DNA of 64,000 bases, from the NCBI RefSeq assembly GCF_021325795.1, contig NZ_JAHPZX010000004.1, forward strand, positions 434,001-498,000. The letters run 5' to 3'. Below the pieces are notes generated by a model. The model had not been told where the DNA came from. It saw only the letters and a list, made by a program, of their open reading frames with translations, and searched no databases. The first letter of the stretch is position 1; each line of letters begins with the position of its first letter. The position numbers were made by a program, and so were the translations under genes. Source of the DNA: Bordetella sp. LUAb4 (GTDB lineage: Bacteria > Pseudomonadota > Gammaproteobacteria > Burkholderiales > Burkholderiaceae_B). Shown one piece after another: positions 50,809-58,210 of the stretch.

Positions 50809-50894
50809 GTAGAGCTGATCTCGGAGGAAGCGCCGCGCGGCGCGATGCCAGCGATATTACCGCCGCCTCGCCACCGCGCTCCTCCGAAACTTGC

Positions 50895-52430
50895 TCAGAC
50901 ACCCCCAGGCGTCGGCATCGTGAACTCGGCGCCCTTGCCAATGCTGTCGGGCCAACGCTGCATGATGCTCTTCTGGCGCGTGTAGAAACGCACGCCCTCT
51001 TCACCATATGCATGCATGTCACCGAACAGCGAACGCTTCCAGCCGCCGAAGCCTTGCCAGGCCATGGGCACCGGGATGGGTACGTTGATGCCCACCATGC
51101 CCACCTCGATACGGCGGCCGAATTCACGCGCCACCTGGCCGTCGCGCGTGAAGCACGCCACGCCGTTGCCGAATTCATGGGCGTTGATCAGCGCGACCGC
51201 CTCGGCCAGATCCTTCACATGCACGCAGCTGAGCACCGGGCCGAAGATCTCTTCCTTGTAGATGCGCATCTCCGGCGTGACTTTGTCGAACAGCGTGGCG
51301 CCCATCCAGAAACCGTTCTCGCAGCCGTCGCCAGCCTTCTTGCCGTCGAAGCCGCGGCCGTCGACCAGCAATTGCGCGCCCTCTTTTTCGCCCTGCTCGA
51401 TATAGCCGGTGATACGGGCATGTGCCGCCGCCGTGACGATGGGCCCCATCTCCGCGGCGCGATCCTCGCCATTGAGCACCTTCAGCGACTTGGCGCGCTC
51501 GACCAGCATGGGGATCAGTTTCTCGCCGACATCGCCCACCAACATGGCCACGGACACCGCCATGCAGCGCTCGCCAGCCGAACCGAAACCCGCGCCGATC
51601 AGCGCGTCGGCGGCTTGCTCCAGATCAGCGTCAGGCATCACCACCATGTGGTTCTTGGCGCCGCCCAGGGCCTGCACGCGCTTGCCATGACGGGCACCGG
51701 TCTCATAGATGTAGTTGGCGATGGGCGTGGAGCCGACGAAGGACACCGCCTTGACGTCGGGATGCTCCAGCAGCGCATTCACTGCGTCCTTGTCGCCCTG
51801 CACCACGTTGAACACGCCATCGGGCAGGCCGGCCTGCTTGAGCAGATCCCCCAATATCAACGACGGCGACGGGTCGATGGGGCTGGGCTTGAGCACGAAG
51901 GTATTACCGGTGGCCAGCGCCACGGGGAACATCCACATGGGCACCATCACCGGGAAGTTGAACGGCGTGATGCCGGCGACGACGCCGAGCGGCTGGCGCA
52001 CGGTCCAGTTGTCCAGGCCGCCCGCCACCTGTTCGGTGTAGTCGCCCTTGAGCAGTTGCGGAATGCCGCAGGCGAATTCGACGATGTCGATGCCGCGCGC
52101 CACTTCGCCCAGCGCGTCTTCATACACTTTGCCGTGTTCGGCGGTGATCGCATGGGCCAGGCGTTCGCGGTTTTCCTGCAGCAGTTGCAGGAACTTGAAC
52201 ATGATGCGGGCGCGGCGCAGCGGGGGCGTATCGGCCCAGGCCGGAAAGGCAGCACGCGCGGCGGCGACGGCGGCGTCCACGTCGGCCGATGAGGCCAAGG
52301 CCGCCTGTGCACTGACCGCACCCGTGGCCGGGTTGTAGATAGGCAAGCGGCCGGTGCCGGCGCCGGCGGCGTTCTTGCCGTCTATCCAGTGGCCGATGAC
52401 GGGGGTTTGGGTATTCGAGTTCGTGGACAT
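50895..52430 (-). CDS. mmsA: Methylmalonate-semialdehyde dehydrogenase (CoA-acylating) family
   Basis: A 511-residue aldehyde dehydrogenase. [38 protein letters not shown] and the catalytic Cys segment [20 protein letters not shown] are typical of MmsA, as are [17 protein letters not shown] and [26 protein letters not shown]. It converts methylmalonate or malonate semialdehyde to propionyl- or acetyl-CoA in valine, inositol or beta-alanine catabolism. AGGAGG lies 6 bases before the ATG at 52430. It is divergent from a LysR gene. Confidence 0.9.
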   Translation of the reverse strand: MSTNSNTQTPVIGHWIDGKNAAGAGTGRLPIYNPATGAVSAQAALASSADVDAAVAAARAAFPAWADTPPLRRARIMFKFLQLLQENRERLAHAITAEHGKVYEDALGEVARGIDIVEFACGIPQLLKGDYTEQVAGGLDNWTVRQPLGVVAGITPFNFPVMVPMWMFPVALATGNTFVLKPSPIDPSPSLILGDLLKQAGLPDGVFNVVQGDKDAVNALLEHPDVKAVSFVGSTPIANYIYETGARHGKRVQALGGAKNHMVVMPDADLEQAADALIGAGFGSAGERCMAVSVAMLVGDVGEKLIPMLVERAKSLKVLNGEDRAAEMGPIVTAAAHARITGYIEQGEKEGAQLLVDGRGFDGKKAGDGCENGFWMGATLFDKVTPEMRIYKEEIFGPVLSCVHVKDLAEAVALINAHEFGNGVACFTRDGQVAREFGRRIEVGMVGINVPIPVPMAWQGFGGWKRSLFGDMHAYGEEGVRFYTRQKSIMQRWPDSIGKGAEFTMPTPGGV

Positions 52431-52587
52431 GCATATCCTCCTGTTGCGGATCCGGTTCTGCGCGTCGGCCTGGCAGGCGGGCGCGTTGTCCATGGGGCGA
52501 TCTCTCGGGATGCGCTGCCCAATAAAGCGACAAGTGAAGTCTAGGCAAGCGCCCAGGCCTTGATAAGTCAGCAAAATGTGATATTAG

Positions 52588-52605
52588 TGTTCGATATTTT
52601 GAACA
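52588..52605. promoter_or_regulatory. Operator candidate in the mmsA-LysR gap
   Basis: TGTTC (52588-52592) and GAACA (52601-52605) form an inverted repeat with an 8-base AT-rich spacer, inside the AT-rich part (about 52560-52620) of the 281-bp divergent gap. It is a candidate LysR site for mmsA control. No other structure is evident in the gap. Confidence 0.4.
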
Positions 52606-52711
52606 ATAATGAAATCCCTTTTCCTGACGCTTAACCCGCGCGCAAAAGATGCTCACCCGGCCACAGCATGCGGGAACGCCAACACATAGCCCTCCTTCCT
52701 GGAGTCCCCCG

Positions 52712-53677
52712 ATGAGCGCCGACACCATCGCCCCCCACGTCGCCGACATTTATCTGCTGACGGTCGTCAGCCAGACGCGCAGCTTCACCCAGGCGGCGCG
52801 GCGCCTGGGCATCTCCAAGGCGTCGGTCAGCGGCCGCATCCATGATCTGGAGCGCAGTCTGGGACTGCCGCTGGTACGCAGGACCACACGCTCCGTCTCC
52901 ATGACGGAGGCCGGCCAATTATTGGTGAGCGGCGCGCAGAATGCCTTCGGTGCGCTATACGACAGCGTCAATGCCGCCCGCCAAACCATGGACCAGCCGC
53001 GCGGCCTGGTTCGCGTGAGCGCGCCCGTGGCATTTGGGCGCCAGCATTTGGCGCCGCTGGTCACGCCCTTTCTGCAGGCCTATCCCGAAGTCACGCTGGA
53101 GCTGGATCTGGCCGACCGCTTCGTCAATCTGGAAAACGAGGGTTTCGACCTGGCCGTGCGCCACGCCGACAACGTGCCGGAATCGTACGTCGCCTGGCCA
53201 TTGCTGCGCACGGAAGCCGGCCTGCTGGCCAGCCCGGATTACGTGGCCCGCCATGGCGCGCCCATGCATCCCCAGGAACTCATCGACCACGTCTGCCTGC
53301 ACTACCTGCGGCCCGGTGCCGCGGACATGTGGTCTTTCGTGCCCCGGGCAGGCGCGCCCACGCGCATCGACATTCCCATCCGGGGCCGCTTCCGCGCCAA
53401 TAACAGCGAGGCCCTGCGCGATGCCGTGCGGGGTGGCCTGGGCATCGGCCTGCTGCCGGATTTCAGTGCGTTGGCGGACACCGTCGATCTGGTGCCCATC
53501 CTGCCGGATTGGCGTGTCATCGGCTTCTTTGGCCAAACCATCTACGCGCTAAGGCCCTGGTCCGCCACCGTCCCCCCCGCCGTGCGTTGCCTGGTCGACT
53601 TTCTCAAAGCGCACTTGCCCGAGCAGGTCTCTGGCGGAGATCGAAAGGATCCGGCACCTAGGGATATCCCCGAATAA
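52712..53677 (+). CDS. LysR-family transcriptional regulator
   Basis: A 321-residue LTTR of the CrgA/DhcR-like subgroup. The HTH is DIYLLTVVSQTRSFTQAARRLGISKASVSGRIHDLERSLGLPLVRRTTRSVSMTEAG, and the effector domain has GLVRVSAPVAFGRQHLAPLVTPFLQAYPEVTLELDLADRFVNLENEGFDLAVRHADN. The start at 52712 has GGAG 8 bases upstream. It is divergent from mmsA and is its likely regulator. Confidence 0.88.
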   Translation: MSADTIAPHVADIYLLTVVSQTRSFTQAARRLGISKASVSGRIHDLERSLGLPLVRRTTRSVSMTEAGQLLVSGAQNAFGALYDSVNAARQTMDQPRGLVRVSAPVAFGRQHLAPLVTPFLQAYPEVTLELDLADRFVNLENEGFDLAVRHADNVPESYVAWPLLRTEAGLLASPDYVARHGAPMHPQELIDHVCLHYLRPGAADMWSFVPRAGAPTRIDIPIRGRFRANNSEALRDAVRGGLGIGLLPDFSALADTVDLVPILPDWRVIGFFGQTIYALRPWSATVPPAVRCLVDFLKAHLPEQVSGGDRKDPAPRDIPE

Positions 53678-53717
53678 AAAACCGGCCAGGAAGGCGCGAT
53701 GACATGGATAATACGAA

Positions 53718-53729
53718 ACTGTATACAGT
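53718..53729. promoter_or_regulatory. GntR/FCD-type operator candidate
   Basis: ACTGTATACAGT is a perfect 12-bp palindrome in the 205-bp gap before the GntR gene. TGTATACA cores are common in operators of FCD-type GntR regulators, so autoregulation of the GntR/2-hydroxyacid dehydrogenase set is likely. This is inference from the motif. Confidence 0.5.
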
Positions 53730-53750
53730 ACTATCCGCACTTGAATCCTT

Positions 53751-53832
53751 ATCCCACTTTCTGGGTCCCACTTTCTAGCTCCCATTTCCTGATTGCCGCC
53801 TCTGTGCCGATTCGCTGATTCATTGATTCACT
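53751..53832. repeat. Short-period repeats upstream of the GntR gene
   Basis: Three 14-bp units, ATCCCACTTTCTGG (53751), GTCCCACTTTCTAG (53765) and CTCCCATTTCCTGA (53779), are followed by three 8-bp units, GATTCGCT (53809), GATTCATT (53817) and GATTCACT (53825). They lie between the operator candidate and the GntR start. No start-codon ladder is formed. Confidence 0.7.
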
Positions 53833-53882
53833 GCGCCGCCCACCGCTGACATCTACCCCCAGACATCGTTCCAACACCCGCC

Positions 53883-54587
53883 ATGGAATCCTCCGCCAAC
53901 ACGCCCGCCCAGGTCTACGCCCGCATCAAGGCAATGGCGACGACGTTCCGCCTGCGGCCGGGAGAGCGTGTCAACGAGGTCGAACTGGCCAAGCGCCTGG
54001 GCGTCAGCCGCACCCCGGTGCGTGAGGCGCTGAACCGCATCGCGGCGGAAGGCTTCCTGGTGTCCACGCCCAACCGCGGCTACTCCGCGCGGCCGCTGGA
54101 CGTAGGCCAGATCCTCGATCTGTACGAATACCGCGCCACCGTGGAGCTGGGTGTCGTGCGACTGGTGTGCCAGCGCGCCACCGATGAACAGCTGCGCGAG
54201 CTGGCCGAATTCATCGAACAGCATCGCGATACGCCGGAGACCGACGAACAGGCGCTGTACCTGCTCGAACGCGATGAGGCCTTCCACGAACGCCTGGCCG
54301 CGCTGGCCGGCAATGAAGAATTCCTGCGCTCGGTGCGCTCGGTCAACGAACGCATCCGCTTCGCCCGTTGGCTGGATTTGAAGTCACGCCGCGCCGACAC
54401 CCGCAACGACCACCCCGACATCGTGCGCGCCCTGCAAGCCCGCGATCTTGCGCGGGTCGAGGCGCTGATGACCGCGCACATCACCCAGTATCAAGACCAC
54501 GTCATTGCCCTGACCCGCGCCGGTTACGCGGAGATCTACATGGGCAATGCGCTCGCCGATTTCGCCGAGGCGCGGCTGCAAGCCTGA
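53883..54587 (+). CDS. GntR-family (FCD) transcriptional regulator
   Basis: A 234-residue regulator. The N-terminal winged helix (AMATTFRLRPGERVNEVELAKRLGVSRTPVREALNRIAAEGFLVSTPNRGYSARPLD) precedes the all-helical FCD sensor domain (about 85-215), whose metal-binding residues are probably in ERDEAFHERLAALAG and DHPDIVRALQARDLARVEALMTAHI. It heads the D-2-hydroxyacid dehydrogenase / RidA / Bug set and most likely controls it through the palindrome at 53718. Confidence 0.9.
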   Translation: MESSANTPAQVYARIKAMATTFRLRPGERVNEVELAKRLGVSRTPVREALNRIAAEGFLVSTPNRGYSARPLDVGQILDLYEYRATVELGVVRLVCQRATDEQLRELAEFIEQHRDTPETDEQALYLLERDEAFHERLAALAGNEEFLRSVRSVNERIRFARWLDLKSRRADTRNDHPDIVRALQARDLARVEALMTAHITQYQDHVIALTRAGYAEIYMGNALADFAEARLQA

Positions 54588-54628
54588 CCCTCATTCGTGA
54601 CCAGCACCCACTTTATCCAGGGAGTCCC

Positions 54629-55552
54629 ATGAAAGCCTGCTTCATCGACGCCAATCCGACGCTCAGCGCCGTGGCCGAACGCCTGCACCAGCCCGGCGAC
54701 ATGCCGCTGACCATCAACCGGCAACCCGACATCACGCCGGACCAGATCCCCGGCGTGCTGGGCGACGCCGAGATCATGATCGTCGACCACACCCACTTCC
54801 CCATCGACATCGCGCGCCAGTGCAAGGCACTCAAGCACGTGGTCTTCCTGGGCACCGGCCCGCGTTCGTACATGAACCCGGAAGAACTGGCGGAAATCGG
54901 CATCACCGTGCACATCATCAAGGGTTATGGCGACACCGCCGTGGCCGAATGCGCCTTCGCCCTGATGTGGACCGCCGCCAAGGGCTTCGCCCGCATGGAT
55001 CGCGGCATGCGCGCGGGCAACTGGCTGCGTTCGGACGGCGTGCAGCTGACCGGCAAGACGCTGGGCCTGGTGGGCTATGGCGGCATCGCCGCTGAAATGG
55101 CGCGTCTGGCGCGCGGCGCCGGCATGAAGGTCATCGCCTGGAACCGCACGCCGCGCCAGGCCGACGGCATCGAATTCGTGCCGCTGGAAGAAGTGCTGGC
55201 GCAAAGCCACGTCGTGTCCATGCACCTGCTGCTAACCGATGAAACGCGCGGCATCATCTCGCGCGAACGCATCGCCGGCATGCGCGACGGCGCCATCCTG
55301 ATCAACACCGCCCGCGGCGCGCTGGTCGACGAAGAAGCCATGATCGAAGCCCTGCAATCGGGCAAGCTGCTGCACGCCGGTCTGGACGTCTACGTCACCG
55401 AACCCATGCCGGCCGGCCATCCGCTGACCAAGATCGAGAACGTCACGCTGTCGGCGCACTCCGCCTTCCGCACGCCCGAGGCCAGCGACAACCTGATCCA
55501 GGCCGCCCTCAACCACGCCCGCCGCGAGTCCGGCAAGGGGACCCAGCAATGA
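54629..55552 (+). CDS. D-2-hydroxyacid dehydrogenase family protein (NAD-binding)
   Basis: A 307-residue dehydrogenase: the nucleotide motif LGLVGYGGIAAEMARLARGAGMKVIAWNR, catalytic Arg in INTARGALVDEEAMIEAL, Glu in LDVYVTEPMPAGHPL and His in LSAHSAFRTPEA. The positions match glyoxylate/hydroxypyruvate reductase-type enzymes; the substrate is unknown. CAGGGAG precedes the ATG. Its stop overlaps the RidA start (ATGA), indicating coupling. Confidence 0.87.
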   Translation: MKACFIDANPTLSAVAERLHQPGDMPLTINRQPDITPDQIPGVLGDAEIMIVDHTHFPIDIARQCKALKHVVFLGTGPRSYMNPEELAEIGITVHIIKGYGDTAVAECAFALMWTAAKGFARMDRGMRAGNWLRSDGVQLTGKTLGLVGYGGIAAEMARLARGAGMKVIAWNRTPRQADGIEFVPLEEVLAQSHVVSMHLLLTDETRGIISRERIAGMRDGAILINTARGALVDEEAMIEALQSGKLLHAGLDVYVTEPMPAGHPLTKIENVTLSAHSAFRTPEASDNLIQAALNHARRESGKGTQQ

Positions 55553-55902
55553 GCCACGCCATCACTCGTCTCGACCAGAACACGCGCCGCTCACGCGCCG
55601 TCATCCATAACGGCACCGTCTACCTCGCCGGCCACACCGCCGACGACCGCAGCCTGGACGTGGCCGGCCAGACCCGCCAGGTTTTGGCCAAGGTCGACGA
55701 AATGCTGGCCGCGTCCGGCACCGACAAGTCCAAGGCGCTCATGGTCACCATCTGGTTGGCCGACATGCAGGACTTCGCTGCCATGAACTCGGTCTACGAC
55801 GCCTGGATCGTGCCCGGCCAGGCCCCAGCCCGCTGCTGCGGCAAGGTCGAACTGGCCGCGCCCGACATCCGTGTCGAAATCATGGTGACGGCGGCTCTGT
55901 AG
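55549..55902 (+). CDS. RidA-family (YjgF/UK114) protein
   Basis: A 117-residue protein with the RidA fold: HNGTVYLAGHTADDRSLDVAGQTRQVLAKVDEMLAASGTDKSKALMVTIWLADMQDFAAMNSVYDAW and the conserved Arg in GQAPARCCGKVELAAPDIRVEIMVTA. RidA proteins hydrolyse reactive enamines/imines to keto acids. Coupling to a 2-hydroxyacid dehydrogenase and a Bug receptor suggests handling of an amino- or keto-acid intermediate. Confidence 0.88.
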   Translation: MSHAITRLDQNTRRSRAVIHNGTVYLAGHTADDRSLDVAGQTRQVLAKVDEMLAASGTDKSKALMVTIWLADMQDFAAMNSVYDAWIVPGQAPARCCGKVELAAPDIRVEIMVTAAL

Positions 55903-55962
55903 TTTTCACGATGCGCGCCCGCGTGGCGCGCATCTTTCATCAGCGCAACACACAGAAGGGGA

Positions 55963-55998
55963 AAATTCATGCTGCGCTCGAAATTCATGCTGCGTTCG
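55963..55998 (+). repeat. 18-bp tandem duplication of a start-codon region
   Basis: AAATTCATGCTGCGCTCG (55963-55980) is followed directly by AAATTCATGCTGCGTTCG (55981-55998), one mismatch. The duplication doubles the ATG and following Leu-Arg-Ser codons of the Bug gene in frame. The ribosome-binding site AGAAGGGG lies upstream of the first copy only. Confidence 0.9.
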
Positions 55999-56979
55999 TT
56001 AACCACTGCTACCTTGGCCCTGGCCGCCGCCGTCTCGACCGGCGCCCATGCTGAAGATCCGGCCAAGTGGCCCACCCGTGCCATCACCATCGTGGGTGGC
56101 TTCCCGGGCGGCGCCGGCACCGATCTGTACGCCCGCAAACTGGGCGAAGCCCTGGGCAAGGAACTGGGCGTTCCCATCATTGCCGACAACCGTACCGGCG
56201 CGGGCGGCAACGTCGCGTCCGACGTCGTCGCACGGGCACCCGCCGACGGCTACACCTTCCTGCTGGGTACCGCTGGCACGCACGCCATCAACGCGGCGCT
56301 CTACAAGAGCCTGAATTTCGATGTGGAGAAGGACTTCACGCACATCGCGCTGCTGGGTGACGTTCCCAACGTTTTGCTGGTCAATCCCAAGAAACACCCC
56401 GACATCAAGACCTGCGGCGATCTGGTCGCACTGGCCAAGTCCAAGCCGGGCGTGCTGAATTATGCGTCCACCGGCAATGGCGCATCGGGCCACCTGGCCG
56501 GCGCGCAATTCGCCAACGGCGCCAACATCAAGGTCACGCACGTCCCCTATCGCGGCCAGGGTCCGGCCATGACCGCCCTGCTCTCGGGTGAAGTCGACTT
56601 CTTCTTCAACCAGAGCGCGCCCTCCGTTCCCGCCGTCAAGGCAGGCCAGGTCGTGGCCTTGGGCGTGACCACCGCGCAGCGTATCAAGGCTTTGCCCGAT
56701 GTGCCGACGATCGCCGAAGCGTGCAATATCAAGGGTTACGAAAGCAGCACCTGGTACGGCCTGTTCGGTCCGGCCAAGCTGCCGCCGGAAATCCAGAAGC
56801 GCATGAGCGAAGCCGTGATCAAGATCATCAGCACGCCGGACTTCAAAACCTGGTTGACCGATCTGCAAGGGATTCAGCCGCCGGCCGATCCCAGCATCGC
56901 TGCTTTCGAGCGCATCCACAAGGCCGACATCAAGCGTTGGGCCGACGTCGTCAAGATGTCCGGCGCGACGGTCGATTGA
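55969..56979 (+). CDS. Bug-family periplasmic receptor
   Basis: A 336-residue TctC-like receptor: the signal peptide (MLRSKFMLRSLTTATLALAA..., cleavage AHA) precedes WPTRAITIVGGFPGGAGTDLYARKLGEALGKELGVPIIADNRTGAGGNVASDVVARAPADGYTFLLGT. NYASTGNGASGHLAGAQFANG and HVPYRGQGPAMTALLSGEVDFFF follow. The start region is duplicated; ATG 55969 has the ribosome-binding site, and ATG 55987 would give a six-residue-shorter signal peptide. It is the last gene of the GntR set. Confidence 0.9.
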   Translation: MLRSKFMLRSLTTATLALAAAVSTGAHAEDPAKWPTRAITIVGGFPGGAGTDLYARKLGEALGKELGVPIIADNRTGAGGNVASDVVARAPADGYTFLLGTAGTHAINAALYKSLNFDVEKDFTHIALLGDVPNVLLVNPKKHPDIKTCGDLVALAKSKPGVLNYASTGNGASGHLAGAQFANGANIKVTHVPYRGQGPAMTALLSGEVDFFFNQSAPSVPAVKAGQVVALGVTTAQRIKALPDVPTIAEACNIKGYESSTWYGLFGPAKLPPEIQKRMSEAVIKIISTPDFKTWLTDLQGIQPPADPSIAAFERIHKADIKRWADVVKMSGATVD

Positions 56980-56999
56980 GATCGCTGTAGCCGTACGAC

Positions 57000-57146
57000 T
57001 CACCGGGCGTCATCATCATCCAGGATGGTGGCGCCCTCGCGATCGGTCGCGTCGTACTGACCGGCCAGCACGGCCCAGCACAGGGCCGCGCCTATCAGCA
57101 GCACGATGATCAGCGAGATCGGCAGCAGCAGATAAAGAATGTTCAT
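57000..57146 (-). CDS. ccoS: CcoS, cbb3 oxidase maturation protein
   Basis: A 48-residue single-helix protein: MNILYLLLPISLIIVLLIGAALCWAVLAGQYDATDREG ends in an acidic tail ILDDDDAR, the classic CcoS pattern (helix, then W..GQ.DD-like segment). It is needed for cofactor insertion into cbb3 oxidase in other bacteria. Its ATG overlaps the TGA of the CcoI-like gene (ATGA), so the pair is coupled, as ccoI-ccoS usually is. Confidence 0.87.
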   Translation of the reverse strand: MNILYLLLPISLIIVLLIGAALCWAVLAGQYDATDREGATILDDDDAR

Positions 57147-58099
57147 GGCAAGGCGTGCACCGCCACGCTTGCCAGGTAGCGCCGGCGCAGCGCCCACGCA
57201 TTGCCGGCCACCGCCAACGAAGAAGCCAGCATCGTCAACGCGGCGATCTGCGGCGCCATCCATCCCAGCATTGCCAGCGGCATCAACAACAAATGCCACG
57301 CCATGGCCCCGAGCAGGCTGCCGCGGGCCTTGCGTATCATCGCGCTTTGCAGCCCTGCAACCGCCTCGTCGGACAAGTCAGGACGCGCCAGCAGTACCGC
57401 GCGTGCCGCCGCCATGGCAGTGGGCACCGCCATGGCCATGGCACAGGGGCAACTGATCACCAACATGGCGACGGCAACGGCCAACGCCATCTCCGTCCCA
57501 CCACCTGCCGACTGCCACGCCAGCACGGCCGCCACGGTCAGCAATAGCTGGATGACGATGAAGGGTGTCGCCAGACGATCGGCCCAGGCCACCAGCACCG
57601 GACGCAAGGCCTCGACGCCCGCCATCGGGCCAGCGGCCGGCGTGGACTGGCGTGCGCACAATTCCAGATAGCGCGCGGTCAACAGAAAGGCGCCGAACAT
57701 GGTTGCCGAGTCGAAATACACATGCCCTTGCCGGCTCCACGTGCTCACAACACTTGGGACGAACGCGGCCAGCAACCCCAAGGCCACCGGCACGTCCATG
57801 CCAATACGCCCCTTGCGCAGGCTGACGGCGGCGCCTCGCCACACCGGCCAGACGGAATACAGCATCACCGGCACGGTCAGGACCAGACTGGCCCAGTTCA
57901 TCAGCACGATCGCCGAGTCCAGGGTCGCCAGCACGCCCGGCGCCATGTCGGCGCGGCGCAGATAGCCGGGCCAGGCCAGCATCATGACCTGCATCATTGC
58001 CAACCACGCCACGGCCAGGCGGGCCAGCGCGTGCCGGCGCCAGCGCCGCGCGGACGGGTCGAGGTCCCGGGGCATCGAAAAAATGGAATAGGCGGCCAT
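57143..58099 (-). CDS. CcoI-like protein reduced to the membrane domain of a P1B-type ATPase
   Basis: A 318-residue protein with about eight helices: 24-46, 58-86, 103-121, 127-147, 178-196, 203-237, 261-281 and 284-303. Helix 6 carries the metal-transport motif ISCPCAMAMAVP (C217-P218-C219) and the last two helices match the C-terminal pair of CcoI. CcoI proteins are usually 700-850 residues. Missing here are the N-terminal heavy-metal domain (only ~23 residues precede helix 1), the actuator domain with TGE (the helix 4-5 loop is ~30 residues), and the P and N domains with DKTGT, HP and GDG-ND motifs (the helix 6-7 loop is ~23 residues). The frame is uninterrupted and overlaps ccoS. It cannot hydrolyse ATP; passive copper passage or assembly scaffolding is conjecture. 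Confidence 0.8.
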   Translation of the reverse strand: MAAYSIFSMPRDLDPSARRWRRHALARLAVAWLAMMQVMMLAWPGYLRRADMAPGVLATLDSAIVLMNWASLVLTVPVMLYSVWPVWRGAAVSLRKGRIGMDVPVALGLLAAFVPSVVSTWSRQGHVYFDSATMFGAFLLTARYLELCARQSTPAAGPMAGVEALRPVLVAWADRLATPFIVIQLLLTVAAVLAWQSAGGGTEMALAVAVAMLVISCPCAMAMAVPTAMAAARAVLLARPDLSDEAVAGLQSAMIRKARGSLLGAMAWHLLLMPLAMLGWMAPQIAALTMLASSLAVAGNAWALRRRYLASVAVHALP

Positions 58100-58133
58100 G
58101 AGTGAAGCGTAGCGTCGGCAACGGCGACCCGGC

Positions 58134-58147
58134 TTGATATGGATCAA
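58134..58147. promoter_or_regulatory. FNR/ANR box upstream of ccoN
   Basis: TTGATATGGATCAA matches the FNR/CRP-family anaerobox TTGAT-N4-ATCAA exactly and is extended to an 8-bp-arm palindrome (GGC...GCC) at 58131-58150. Its centre (58140.5) lies 41.5 bp before the TSS predicted from the -10 at 58170, the class II position. Regulation of cbb3 oxidase by FNR-type proteins under low oxygen is well established. The box could also serve the divergent CcoI-like gene. Confidence 0.88.
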
Positions 58148-58169
58148 GCCGGACCGGCCCCTTCGTCCT

Positions 58170-58175
58170 TAGCAT
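58170..58175 (+). promoter_or_regulatory. -10 element of the ccoN promoter
   Basis: TAGCAT fits TANNNT and is spaced so that an FNR dimer at 58134-58147 would be centred near -41.5 relative to a start site at about 58182. There is no good -35 hexamer, as expected for a class II activated promoter. Confidence 0.5.
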
Positions 58176-58210
58176 GACGAAAATTCCTGAGATAAGGGTT
58201 GGGGGCAAGA

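Noticed and set aside
57143-58099. The CcoI-like gene as a simple frameshift pseudogene
   Set aside because: No stop or frameshift interrupts the frame, there is no leftover DNA for the missing domains, and all eight helices and the ccoS overlap are preserved.
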